Made by a program: the position numbers and the translations under genes. DNA of 40,590 nt from a virus. The notes below the pieces were generated by a model that searched no databases, was not told the DNA's origin, and saw only the letters and a program-made list of their open reading frames with translations. Positions 20,401 through 26,742 of the stretch are shown here, piece by piece (position 1 is the first letter of the stretch; each line of letters begins with the position of its first letter). The stretch lies in IMG/VR virus record IMGVR_UViG_3300010153_000020, positions 1 to 40,590 of that record. One strand, given 5' to 3'.

Positions 20401-20712
20401 ACTAGTAAATCCATTTGAACCTGATCCTACTCCATGAAGATTATCATAGTCACTAGTAAAATAATGCAGTCCTCTCCCTGGAATGCCAACATAATTTCCA
20501 GGAGGCTGCCAATCTTCTAAATCATCATCACTTCCATCATCTTCATATCTTTGTCTAATCTCCCAAGCTCCACATAATCCAAGTATGCCAGGATTCCTAT
20601 TTATATCAAACCCCATACCTGTAGCTATAGAAGTTGGAGCTTGATCTTGTCCATGTTCTCTTTGAACAAGACCTCCAACGAAATCTCTTATAGATAATGA
20701 TTGTTTAGGCAT
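17413..20712 (-). CDS. Tail nozzle-like or tail hub structural protein, 1099 aa
   Basis: The N-terminus (SLSIRDFVGGLVQREHGQD) is followed by a very Trp/Tyr/Gly-rich region to about residue 450, then a beta-rich remainder. Around residues 740-805 it has FILQFKENVVHAIDI and, later, GVVWASKNGLYAFDG, a pattern of propeller-type blades seen in tail nozzle or tail stabilisation proteins of short-tailed phages. The C-terminal 170 residues form another beta domain. The Trp-rich, Cys-containing first half is unusual and may be an inserted lectin-like part. No enzyme motif was found. It lies just upstream of the fibre genes, consistent with a tube or nozzle to which fibres attach. The SD is weak (AGAGA), so coupling to the small ORFs before it is plausible. 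Confidence 0.7.
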   Translation of the reverse strand: MPKQSLSIRDFVGGLVQREHGQDQAPTSIATGMGFDINRNPGILGLCGAWEIRQRYEDDGSDDDLEDWQPPGNYVGIPGRGLHYFTSDYDNLHGVGSGSNGFTSEYLDIPNCNFRWGPRAITNNPTEYYALGSKHRNGNSVATQPGYANGTLHIYERDIKENEAGTNREGGWLLDVRMGGFDGMWWAYDGTVATYAGTALVDEEKWAETFYPVYYTSNGAIRISDGGFNPWYSTKLWLGYVKSGKLFSNTEGDGYVFPEDKIAKAGVTDDDACAKTDCWVLDRGSASQKYEANPGRSTNWNWYYTGHGQLQTPQIHSMYWWSGPDHTWQSGADDRGPYDWKDRTKSDRQNSTPRNGTWTPDSPAGEDGRTSQGVCRADQTSQTMFYDMAWFTWDYHFVVLWNFFGCEDGHLVNGESTSQERGGMGYCVGINGPLSIDAHNTYSQNSSHAGDWGLRRKGCTFFSPSFRHDGSPDIHAGGDVDAEIVGHGDIYLAKGTTANPGWRMYVGYVYENGQESALTETPNFFNLPGSGFSNQHYSRRVYGTGWFNLRALHDGLSCFANPRIKGYRVYIEQRSSDPEKDVYITTSSKKLLCEVDYERGMRGAGSASWNPWQRRDTEWHAPAGAKFLSEIATDTYGGTAYNGRSGHWPDAQGHVHFCEATVRSIGDETFESIHGYPDKDIGSCYYKTAVVANGRTYVGNVKFDGVHYPDRMMKTAFGEYDVFTKQSFIDVTASDADTVVHLEAWRNFILQFKENVVHAIDISKELEMLKSSAKHTGVKNPCQVTQTEQGVVWASKNGLYAFDGEQIVNLFSEIGLDVTSALPSIASNATMTTSESRWTDLFTENSTQAPVVSYDPIEKNVIIHNQGLAGTNLEDVGFMWNIYRKNLTQFFRKFSDAQSITERSNSIITRDSKVVTVRNSIYNSYTSGYPTGAATSGAKFMKWNSAAQNEKHQILLYESPAIDFNNHAQRKTVYSLNFTYKANASTQLVARIEAFYTEGGPPVEYFCVPSGTTTSGTADLATNTFAGILPTTANKTETFTFKYCLPAGHVGAAVSIRSVVKKVTAIKVSLLKLSSTSYNIPSTFKLDDISITYKQKVHK

Positions 20713-20715
20713 ATT

Positions 20716-20842
20716 TTATTTTTCTCTTTGAAGTACTGGAAGAGCACCACCGCGGATGAAGATTGCCAACTGTCGCGCTATATACGAAGGAGTATGAAGA
20801 CGTTGAGGAGGCAGCACTCTTCCATTTCTTTTTTCTTTTCAT
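20716..20842 (-). CDS. Small ORF region, possibly a frameshifted gene of about 41 aa
   Basis: The ATG at 20842-20840 overlaps the previous stop (TAATG). In the ATG frame a 45-codon ORF reads through to a TAA inside the next gene's start, but its product (Ser-rich, ending SSSTSKRKIKYA) looks unlike a protein. In the +1 frame, bases 20817-20716 read GTG-CTG and continue as LHTPSYIARQLAIFIRGGAL to a TAA six bases before the next ATG. This is a natural-looking amphipathic peptide with codon use like its neighbours. The switch would fall in the A-rich start AAAAGAAAAAAGAAA. So this is either a GTG-start 33-aa gene, programmed +1 frameshifting, or a one-base indel in the A run. Confidence 0.45.
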
Positions 20843-21015
20843 TATTTCATTATTGCTTTTTTAACACAAGCTTCTACAGTTTCATAGATAGCTTCAATAA
20901 TCTTACCTTCTGTCTTTTCATTAATAATGGGAACATTAATATTGTCATTTAATTCTTTAACAATCTTATCTTTCATCTCATCATTAAATAGGTAGTTTGC
21001 GATCATTTCTTTCAT
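20842..21015 (-). CDS. Small unknown protein, 57 aa
   Basis: ATG 21015 is preceded by a textbook SD (AAAAAGGAG) and the frame runs 57 codons to TAA at 20842. The product begins MKEMIANYLFNDEMKDKIV and ends VEACVKKAIMK. It is short and mainly helical, with mixed charge and no hydrophobic segment long enough to cross a membrane. I recognise no family. It lies 14 bases after the 97-aa membrane protein, so it may belong with the lysis genes, but nothing in the sequence proves that. Confidence 0.75.
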   Translation of the reverse strand: MKEMIANYLFNDEMKDKIVKELNDNINVPIINEKTEGKIIEAIYETVEACVKKAIMK

Positions 21016-21029
21016 TATTTTTCTCCTTT

Positions 21030-21323
21030 TTAATAATCTCGTTTACGTTTAACAAATTTCTCTTTTAAGCCATTTCCGCTTAAACTAGCCATAATTTCAA
21101 TGATTGCACTAATAGAGGACTTTATCTCAGCTTGATTCATTTGCATCCCTTTTTGGGCATCTATGAGCTTAATAAGGATACCTTCTAGTCTTCCAAAGGA
21201 TTCTCTTAGTTCTTTTTGCAATTCATCTTGTATAAACTTATTTTGTTTCCATATAAAGAATCCAAAAGCTACACTCATTGCGACTGGAACTCCAAACGTC
21301 TCTAATACTGAAAGAATATCCAT
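21030..21323 (-). CDS. Holin-like single-TM coiled-coil protein, 97 aa
   Basis: One N-terminal hydrophobic segment (residues 9-25, FGVPVAMSVAFGFFIW) is followed by a charged coiled-coil helix (about 28-80) and a basic end (EKFVKRKRDY). This architecture matches the BhlA/UviB-type small phage membrane proteins, which act as holins or holin-like factors that open the inner membrane so that the endolysin can reach the wall. The start shares one base with the preceding stop (TAATG at 21323). The endolysin candidate is far upstream in the same strand block, at 39310-39702. Alternatively it could be a Rz-like or superinfection membrane protein. Confidence 0.6.
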   Translation of the reverse strand: MDILSVLETFGVPVAMSVAFGFFIWKQNKFIQDELQKELRESFGRLEGILIKLIDAQKGMQMNQAEIKSSISAIIEIMASLSGNGLKEKFVKRKRDY

Positions 21324-21784
21324 TACTTACATGCAACAAACATTTCTAAATTAACAGCAGCAGTATCAGCTATTGCATTTATACTTGTTAATTTTTCAAG
21401 AGTAAGTCCACCAGTATCACAATAATCATCTACTCCAGTGATAACTGCATCATTCTCACCTATTAAATAACTCATTCCTGCATCTAGTCGTACAGCAAAA
21501 TCCGTTGTACTTTCTCCTAGGAATCTTAATTTAACAAAATTCAAAGCATCTAGATTGGTAACTCTTACATATTGAACATCGCTAAACACATAATCTCCTC
21601 TACCATTAGCTGCACCAAAACTACATAAGGATTTCTGACTAGTAGGAATATTAATAATCCTATGAGTTACTTGATTAATATTAGCAATATTAAAAGTTCT
21701 AACCGAACCTTCATCTTTTTCATTCAAGGTTATTGTTTCTGATATTGTTACTGTTAAATTTGCTGGAACTACTTTACTTGCCAT
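21323..21784 (-). CDS. Beta-rich structural protein A2, paralogue of its neighbour, 153 aa
   Basis: The N-terminal half parallels the next gene (21794-22297): here ANLTVTISETITLNE, then FNIANINQVTHRI; there TNMTVTLTENVSLGD, then MNIADVAEVYKRI. Both proteins end in a short hydrophobic strand (LEMFVACK here, IEIMVALGA there). Such small beta-sandwich proteins in a virion gene block usually decorate the head or the tail machine. No enzyme motif was seen and no family is recognised. SD TAGGAG overlaps the previous stop, nine bases before the ATG. The tandem duplication followed by divergence is visible in the sequences; the structural role is inferred. Confidence 0.75.
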   Translation of the reverse strand: MASKVVPANLTVTISETITLNEKDEGSVRTFNIANINQVTHRIINIPTSQKSLCSFGAANGRGDYVFSDVQYVRVTNLDALNFVKLRFLGESTTDFAVRLDAGMSYLIGENDAVITGVDDYCDTGGLTLEKLTSINAIADTAAVNLEMFVACK

Positions 21785-21793
21785 ATTATTCTC

Positions 21794-22297
21794 CTATGCC
21801 CCTAAGGCTACCATTATTTCAATATCTGTTTCTGCGGTTGCTTCTGATTGAAGACGAACTACTGATATATCCTCAACACTCATAGTATTCAGGTCTACTC
21901 CTGCATTGAAGGTAGCATTAAAAGAATGCAATATAAAACTTTTACCTTCTTCCAATAAATACCACATACCTTCCTCATCGGTGTCGTCTGAATCATCATC
22001 TCTTGCTATGTGAACTTTTACACCTTCACCAGCCGCTGTCATTAGGTTAGTTATTCTCATATACTTAATTTTAGTTACATCAAACAATGCTTTCTCTACA
22101 GCTGACTCAGTACCTGCTGTTGTGGCAATAACTTCCATTACTCCACTTCCTGAAGCAGGTACAGTAACTATACGTTTATATACTTCGGCAACATCTGCAA
22201 TATTCATTGTTTGAGTTGAACCAAAATTTCTATCACCTAAACTGACATTCTCCGTAAGAGTAACAGTCATATTTGTAGGATCTATTGTTGTAGCCAT
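21794..22297 (-). CDS. Beta-rich structural protein A1, paralogue of its neighbour, 167 aa
   Basis: It is homologous to the following gene over the first 60 residues (shared T-V-T and N-I-A patterns) and in overall strand layout (a central YMRITNL matches YVRVTNL in the partner). It differs by an acidic insertion (RDDDSDDTDEEGMWY) near residue 100. No catalytic residues and no signal peptide were found. It starts four bases after the metallophosphoesterase stop, with SD AAAAGGA. The duplicate may form a hetero-oligomer, or serve as a decoration or tail protein pair. Function is not known. Confidence 0.75.
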   Translation of the reverse strand: MATTIDPTNMTVTLTENVSLGDRNFGSTQTMNIADVAEVYKRIVTVPASGSGVMEVIATTAGTESAVEKALFDVTKIKYMRITNLMTAAGEGVKVHIARDDDSDDTDEEGMWYLLEEGKSFILHSFNATFNAGVDLNTMSVEDISVVRLQSEATAETDIEIMVALGA

Positions 22298-22300
22298 ATC

Positions 22301-23080
22301 TTATCCTTTTATTAATTTACCCCATAATGAGGTTTTGCCTTTTATAATTTCAACTACTTCTACTTTAAAATTCCCGCCTTTAAACCAATCCACGATAGCA
22401 AATGCATGATTCCAATTAGTAAGTAACCCTCTTAACCAATCTTCATCTGCTTCTATATCCTTTAAACATCCTAAACTCCATGAGCTTAATGTACCTCCTG
22501 CAACAGTTTTAGTATGTCTTTGCAAATCATGTGTGTGTCCATACATTATATTCTGTCCATATGCATCTAAATGTTTAAATGCATGATACTTTGATGTGTA
22601 TTTTCCATGAGTAAAACTCAATTTTCCTATTCTTAAATTCTTCTTTCTATTATAAGGATGGTATTTATATCCTCGCTCTTTTAATCTTAATGCATTCTCA
22701 GTCATATACTGCTTTAAATAAGGATATCTTTCTACAAATTTATCTAACCATACCTCATGATTACCTTGGACAAAATGTCTTTCTTTAACTCCTGCTTTAT
22801 CTAAAGATTCATCTATCCAATCCATTCCAGCATTAACTTCATTAACATCTTGATCTAACAATGGAATTAAATCTTCCATAGGTTTTGCAGATCTTCCTCT
22901 CCAATAATGAGTACTAAAATAAGACCATTCACCTGTATCACCTAAATCAATATAAATATCTGGTTTAACTATTTCTATTGCTTTTTTAACAACACTTATT
23001 GCATCTGGATCATGCAATGGGAAATGCTTGTCTGGTGTTACTATTGCCCTTTTAATAACTCCATTGTTAGACTTACTCAT
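22301..23080 (-). CDS. Calcineurin-like metallophosphoesterase, 259 aa
   Basis: The metallophosphoesterase motifs appear in order: D-x-H at Asp17 and His19 (PDKH), G-D at 47-48 (DLGDTGEW), G-N-H-E at 106-109, T-H-G at 157-159 and Y-G-H-T-H at 180-184. In this superfamily they bind two metal ions and hydrolyse phosphomono- or diesters. The length fits a single-domain enzyme. No signal peptide or TM segment was seen, so it should act in the host cytoplasm unless packaged. It is embedded among structural genes, with a TAATG start after the small membrane protein at 23080. The substrate cannot be told: nucleic acid 3' ends, nucleotides or a signalling nucleotide are all possible. Confidence 0.9.
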   Translation of the reverse strand: MSKSNNGVIKRAIVTPDKHFPLHDPDAISVVKKAIEIVKPDIYIDLGDTGEWSYFSTHYWRGRSAKPMEDLIPLLDQDVNEVNAGMDWIDESLDKAGVKERHFVQGNHEVWLDKFVERYPYLKQYMTENALRLKERGYKYHPYNRKKNLRIGKLSFTHGKYTSKYHAFKHLDAYGQNIMYGHTHDLQRHTKTVAGGTLSSWSLGCLKDIEADEDWLRGLLTNWNHAFAIVDWFKGGNFKVEVVEIIKGKTSLWGKLIKG

Positions 23081-23229
23081 TACTTACGTAGTTCTTTGTA
23101 TATCTTAACAACTAAGTAAGCAGCTGTTGCTATCCCTACTGCAACTCTAACCATCTCTGGCAACATAGACATAAATTGGACTCCAAATCCACCTGCGCCT
23201 ACGCTTGCTGTTCTTAATGTGTCTACCAT
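23080..23229 (-). CDS. Small single-TM protein, class II holin candidate, 49 aa
   Basis: ATG 23229 is preceded by GGGAGG, and the 49-codon frame ends in a TAA that overlaps the metallophosphoesterase ATG (TAATG at 23080). A short N-terminus (MVDTLRTASVGAGGF) is followed by one hydrophobic helix at about 26-42 (MVRVAVGIATAAYLVVKIY) and a basic end (KELRK). T7-type holins also have a single helix of this style followed by a basic tail. With the 97-aa protein at 21030 this gives two lysis-membrane candidates. It could instead be a minor virion membrane peptide. Confidence 0.65.
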   Translation of the reverse strand: MVDTLRTASVGAGGFGVQFMSMLPEMVRVAVGIATAAYLVVKIYKELRK

Positions 23230-23238
23230 TTTCCTCCC

Positions 23239-23754
23239 TTATGATGCATCGTTTATTATTGCTGCCACTAAACACTGTGTTATCGTGGGACTGCTGTCAG
23301 CAGCAAAACCAGCATTCCCAGCCTCTGCATGAATATCTGCTACAGGGCAATTTATCTTTAAAGCTAATGACTCATTTGGACCTATTTCTATACAATCAGT
23401 AAGATTAACTCCCATATTATCAGTAGCATTAGCATCTAAATTAATATACACACTACTAGTGCTTGCTGTACTACCATTTGCCTGTACAGCTAAATTCTTT
23501 ATAAATAGAAATTTGACATCATCATTAGCTGAATCAATTGTTCCTAATGTACCTTTTGCAGTAGCTTCTCCTTGGAGAAATGTCCCTGAAATTAAATCAG
23601 TTGGAGTAACTGCAACATTTGTTATCTTATAATACCATTTATCATCTGCATTCGCAGTTGTAGGAGTATAAGAATATGTTGTATTATTAATTATCGTTAC
23701 TATCTCATCAGGTAATAACTGTGCACTACCTACAAATTTTGCTATATCTGCCAT
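23239..23754 (-). CDS. Beta-rich structural protein B2, paralogue of the protein at 24507, 171 aa
   Basis: The C-terminal two thirds correspond to the 182-aa protein encoded at 24507-25055: STASTSSVYINLDA here matches STASTAKVWLTLDGG there; IEIGPNESLALKI matches LEVGAGESIVLKF; DIHAEAG matches NLHAHSS; and the ends CLVAAIINDAS and KVCALIDDGA align. The two copies are separated by two adaptor-like genes. A small beta-sandwich decoration or tail protein is likely. No enzyme motif was found. The ATG overlaps the previous stop (TAATG at 23754). Confidence 0.75.
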   Translation of the reverse strand: MADIAKFVGSAQLLPDEIVTIINNTTYSYTPTTANADDKWYYKITNVAVTPTDLISGTFLQGEATAKGTLGTIDSANDDVKFLFIKNLAVQANGSTASTSSVYINLDANATDNMGVNLTDCIEIGPNESLALKINCPVADIHAEAGNAGFAADSSPTITQCLVAAIINDAS

Positions 23755-24233
23755 TATCTTGTCATCCCAAATCCTTGTATAACAGTAGGACCATGCTTCC
23801 TAGCTGCTACATTTTTCTCTATCTGTCTTTTAAATTCCCTTAGATACATTTCTCTTGTCTTGAAATCCGAAACATCCTCAGCTAATTTAGCTTTAATATA
23901 ATAAACTATAGCTAAAGCTTGATACCTTGGAATATCTACTACACTTGACTCATCTACTAGATTAGAAGCAGGCATATAAGTATACTCTAATTCTATTCCA
24001 GTATCTACACTTGATTTTGGACTTACATAATTATAGTCTTCAGGAACACCACTAGACATCGATGAACTACTAGGAATCCATTGACCACCTGCAGCTTCAC
24101 AAGTATCTTTAGTGCTATATCCACTTATAGTACAATGAGCTACAGCTAGATTATTTCTAGATCTACTGTATTCTTGTTCTACAATAGCTATCTTATTGCC
24201 TTTTAAAAAGTATGCATATTTCTTAGATGCCAT
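23754..24233 (-). CDS. Head-tail connector-type protein, 159 aa
   Basis: The open frame extends upstream to 24302, but ATG 24233 (MASKKYAYFLKG) has a good SD (TGAGGA) and overlaps the preceding gene by only 11 bases, so I use it. The product has a beta-rich first half with a Ser-rich loop (SSSSMSSG), then a helical region (IPRYQALAIVYYIKAKL) and a basic end (LREFKRQIEKNVAARKHGP). The C-terminal pattern M-Y-L-R-E-F followed by a G-P loop is one I recall from marine phage head-tail connector proteins. It follows the 93-aa adaptor-like gene and may work with it. Identification is by context and weak resemblance. Confidence 0.65.
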   Translation of the reverse strand: MASKKYAYFLKGNKIAIVEQEYSRSRNNLAVAHCTISGYSTKDTCEAAGGQWIPSSSSMSSGVPEDYNYVSPKSSVDTGIELEYTYMPASNLVDESSVVDIPRYQALAIVYYIKAKLAEDVSDFKTREMYLREFKRQIEKNVAARKHGPTVIQGFGMTR

Positions 24234-24504
24234 CTGTATCCTCAGTTTTAGGTTCATATAGCATTCTAGGTATAGTTCTATAAGTCCCCTCAGCATTATC
24301 ATGATCCTTACATCTAATATCCAGGAGTTTGACTAGATCAGCAGGTAAATCATAGAACCTTTTACCTTCTACTATATGTATTCTTGTAGTATTAACATGA
24401 GTTTCAGAGATAGTATTCATTTCTTCTAAAGCATCTTTTATGTATGCTAAAGCTCTACCAGTCTCATTCATCCCTGCTCGTTCCATTATTTCTTCAACTT
24501 TCAT
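24223..24504 (-). CDS. Small head-tail adaptor-like protein, 93 aa
   Basis: The N-terminus is helical (MKVEEIMERAGMNETGRAL, then LEEMNTISE). A beta segment with FYDLPADLVKLLDIR follows, and then YRTIPRMLYEP. The combination of a helix, then T-T-R-I-x-I-V, then F-Y-x-[LI]-P is a pattern I associate with portal-proximal adaptor subunits of short-tailed phages. It starts two bases after the 182-aa gene stops, with SD GGAG. The stop (ATC-TAA) lies inside the start of the next gene. No catalytic features were seen. Function is inferred and not certain. Confidence 0.65.
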   Translation of the reverse strand: MKVEEIMERAGMNETGRALAYIKDALEEMNTISETHVNTTRIHIVEGKRFYDLPADLVKLLDIRCKDHDNAEGTYRTIPRMLYEPKTEDTDGI

Positions 24505-24506
24505 TC

Positions 24507-25055
24507 TTAAGCTCCATCATCTATTAAAGCACATACTTTAACTAAGATATTTCCGCTACTTGAATGAGCATGCAAATTATCAATATCTACTGCAGCTGCT
24601 CCTGTTTTAAATTTCAATACAATTGATTCCCCTGCTCCTACTTCAAGCACATCTAGCTGAGTTGATGGATTACCACCATCTAAAGTTAACCATACTTTTG
24701 CAGTTGAAGCTGTTGATTTACTTGTATCAGAATATCCTAAGTTCATAATACATACCATTTTAACTTCATCACCAGCCGCAAATGCTGTTCCGTCCGTAAA
24801 ATCTCCTACTACTGCATCTGATCCATAAAATGTACCATTTGTATGACCACCTATTAAATTGGCATTTGAGCCAACTAAATACTCGCCTCCCCACCACTTT
24901 ACAGCAGTAAAGCCTGATGATGTGTCTACCTCTAATTTACCACCTAATGCTGACTTAAAATCATGATGGATTGCATCTACTGCATCTGTATCAGCATCAG
25001 CAGTTATTGTTATTACAGGAGTCATATTAACTGCCCCTCTAGCTGTATCTGCCAT
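24507..25055 (-). CDS. Beta-rich structural protein B1, paralogue of the protein at 23239, 182 aa
   Basis: A Thr/Asp/Ala-rich N-terminus (ITITADADTDAVDAI) precedes a beta-strand body with WWGGEYLVGSNANLIGGH, and then the segment shared with the 171-aa protein (STASTAKVWLTLDGG onward). No TM segment, signal or active site was seen. It has a strong SD (GGGAGG) and a TAATG overlap with the coiled-coil gene at 25055, suggesting high and coupled expression. It is probably a head or tail decoration or fibre-like subunit. Confidence 0.75.
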   Translation of the reverse strand: MADTARGAVNMTPVITITADADTDAVDAIHHDFKSALGGKLEVDTSSGFTAVKWWGGEYLVGSNANLIGGHTNGTFYGSDAVVGDFTDGTAFAAGDEVKMVCIMNLGYSDTSKSTASTAKVWLTLDGGNPSTQLDVLEVGAGESIVLKFKTGAAAVDIDNLHAHSSSGNILVKVCALIDDGA

Positions 25056-26689
25056 TACTTACCTCCCTGGCTTTGTTGTTTTGATGGAGGCTGCATTAAT
25101 AAAAAAGCTCCATCATATTCTTGTTGTAATTTCATTAATCTTGTTGTCATCCATTCATAGTCAGACTTTACTTTAGCAACCTTTGCCATATAATTTTGTA
25201 TTTCTGCATTATGAGCTCCCACTTTACTTTCGTTAGAAGCTCTAGTGGCTTGAACATCACTAGTAAACTTTTCTATACCTTTTTCAAAAGTAATTTGATT
25301 CTTATTTATATCTGCTTGGTATTTTGAAGTAGCTGCTTGAATATTAGCTTGATATACTGAAACATCATATCCTGTTTCTGCATTATATTCTTTCATAACT
25401 TGGTCTACCTCTGCTTGAAATGTTTGAATTGATAATGCTATTCTAGCTTGTTCATTCTGAATATCAGCTTGATACTTACTTATTTTTGATTGCAACTCTT
25501 GAATCCAATGTGCTGTAGCTACTTCAATCTCTTCAGACTTATATCTTTGGACTTCTTTTGCTACTTCTTGAGAATATTTTTCAACCTCTCCTCTAAATTT
25601 AGCAATAATATTTTGATCGTCTCCTGATCCTAATGTAGCATCTTTCTCTGCTTTCTGTAATTTAGCTTGATATTCTACATTCTCTTGTTCAAATTTTACT
25701 CTTGCATTTTGAATATCTGCATTATATTGACCAATACGAGCATTAATAACTTGCATCCTTGCAGCTAAAAGCTCCTCATCCTCTTCTATGTTTATCCAAT
25801 TATTAGCATCATCATAATCAGGAGATACTATTGGTTGTACAAATGTAGGTACTCCTGAAGTAGGTAATGTATAACTATTACCCCCAGAACTTCCAGAACC
25901 AGTCAATATTGGAACTATAGGAGTATCAGGTAAATCCATATCACTTATAGTTGGAGCGTCTGGTAAACTTAACACAGGAGCTATAAACGTACTTATACTT
26001 GTTACAGAACTAAAATCTACATCTACCCCAGCAGGAGCAATAGGCATTACAAATGCATCTGGTGCAGAAAATGTTGGTAATGTTTCTGTAATAGTATCTA
26101 AAACTAAAGCTGTTAAATTAGAAGGTAGTTCTTGAGCTTTAGCAGCCAAAGAAACATCTAATGATTTCATTCCAGCATATATAACTACTAATCTTATCTT
26201 ATCTGCAGGGAATGCACTAATATTAGTATCATCATACTCTAATGCTGTACTACTCCCATCTGTAGGAGCATTGTTAATATAATATACTTTAGTCGCTTCA
26301 CCTGTCTTAGGAACAGGGAAAACATTTATTGATCCATCATCTAACATACACCATACTGGATTATACTTAGATGCATAATTTAAACTATTAATATCCTTTA
26401 CTCTACCTTGCATGCTTGAAGATACTTGCCTACATTCTCTCCAATCATTATCGATTCCACTTTCTCTAATAACTGAAATAATTCTGGCACCATTCACATT
26501 TATAGAATTACTAGTTATTTCAGCAGTAACCTCCGAAAAATAACCAGCATCTTGAGGTCGTAACGATATAACTCTATGAGTAACATCATTTACTCCATCT
26601 ATTAAGAATTGTGTTAATTCTGTAGTAGTGGGAGTTGTCCCTACGCTTAATCCTGTTATTCCTTCTACTTGTGCTTGAAATGTTGCCAT
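25055..26689 (-). CDS. Head-tail structural protein with long C-terminal coiled coil, 544 aa
   Basis: Residues 1-210 are a globular domain (TELTQFLIDGVNDVTHRVI, then ASKYNPVWCMLDDGSINVFP). I recall this type from marine phage connector or structural proteins. A Pro-rich linker follows (about 210-285, FSAPDAFVMPIAPAG, SLPDAPTISDMDLPDTPIVP). Residues about 300-530 are a coiled coil with a recurring Y-x-A-x-I unit (YNADIQ near 321, YQADIQ near 406, YQANIQ near 446, YQADIN near 456, HNAEIQ near 492). The tail is Gln/Gly/Lys-rich. It is the first gene after the terminator, with SD AAGGAA. A rod or spacer at the head-tail junction or a tail component is plausible. Confidence 0.75.
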   Translation of the reverse strand: MATFQAQVEGITGLSVGTTPTTTELTQFLIDGVNDVTHRVISLRPQDAGYFSEVTAEITSNSINVNGARIISVIRESGIDNDWRECRQVSSSMQGRVKDINSLNYASKYNPVWCMLDDGSINVFPVPKTGEATKVYYINNAPTDGSSTALEYDDTNISAFPADKIRLVVIYAGMKSLDVSLAAKAQELPSNLTALVLDTITETLPTFSAPDAFVMPIAPAGVDVDFSSVTSISTFIAPVLSLPDAPTISDMDLPDTPIVPILTGSGSSGGNSYTLPTSGVPTFVQPIVSPDYDDANNWINIEEDEELLAARMQVINARIGQYNADIQNARVKFEQENVEYQAKLQKAEKDATLGSGDDQNIIAKFRGEVEKYSQEVAKEVQRYKSEEIEVATAHWIQELQSKISKYQADIQNEQARIALSIQTFQAEVDQVMKEYNAETGYDVSVYQANIQAATSKYQADINKNQITFEKGIEKFTSDVQATRASNESKVGAHNAEIQNYMAKVAKVKSDYEWMTTRLMKLQQEYDGAFLLMQPPSKQQSQGGK

Positions 26690-26703
26690 TAAATTCCTTA
26701 TTT

Positions 26704-26733
26704 AAAACTACCCCCAGCTAATGCCAGGGGTAG
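26704..26733 (-). terminator. Rho-independent terminator after the capsid block
   Basis: In the minus-strand RNA an 11-bp stem (arms at 26733-26723 and 26718-26708) closes a 4-base loop (AUUA) and is followed directly by UUUU. Two of the pairs are G-U wobbles that would be A-C or C-A mismatches in plus-strand RNA, which shows that the structure was kept for minus-strand transcripts. It lies between the 94-aa gene stop and the next gene's SD and would end transcripts carrying portal, scaffold and capsid genes, wholly or partly. Confidence 0.85.
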
Positions 26734-26742
26734 AATTGTTTA

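Noticed and set aside
20716-20842. Canonical -1 slippery heptamer A-AAA-AAG at the start of the small ORF
   Set aside because: The heptamer is in phase, but the -1 frame stops after about 16 codons with no sensible product. Only the +1 frame gives a protein-like sequence.
24234-24302. Upstream ATG at 24302 for the 159-aa connector-type protein
   Set aside because: It would overlap the 93-aa gene by 80 bases and has no SD. ATG 24233 has a good one.
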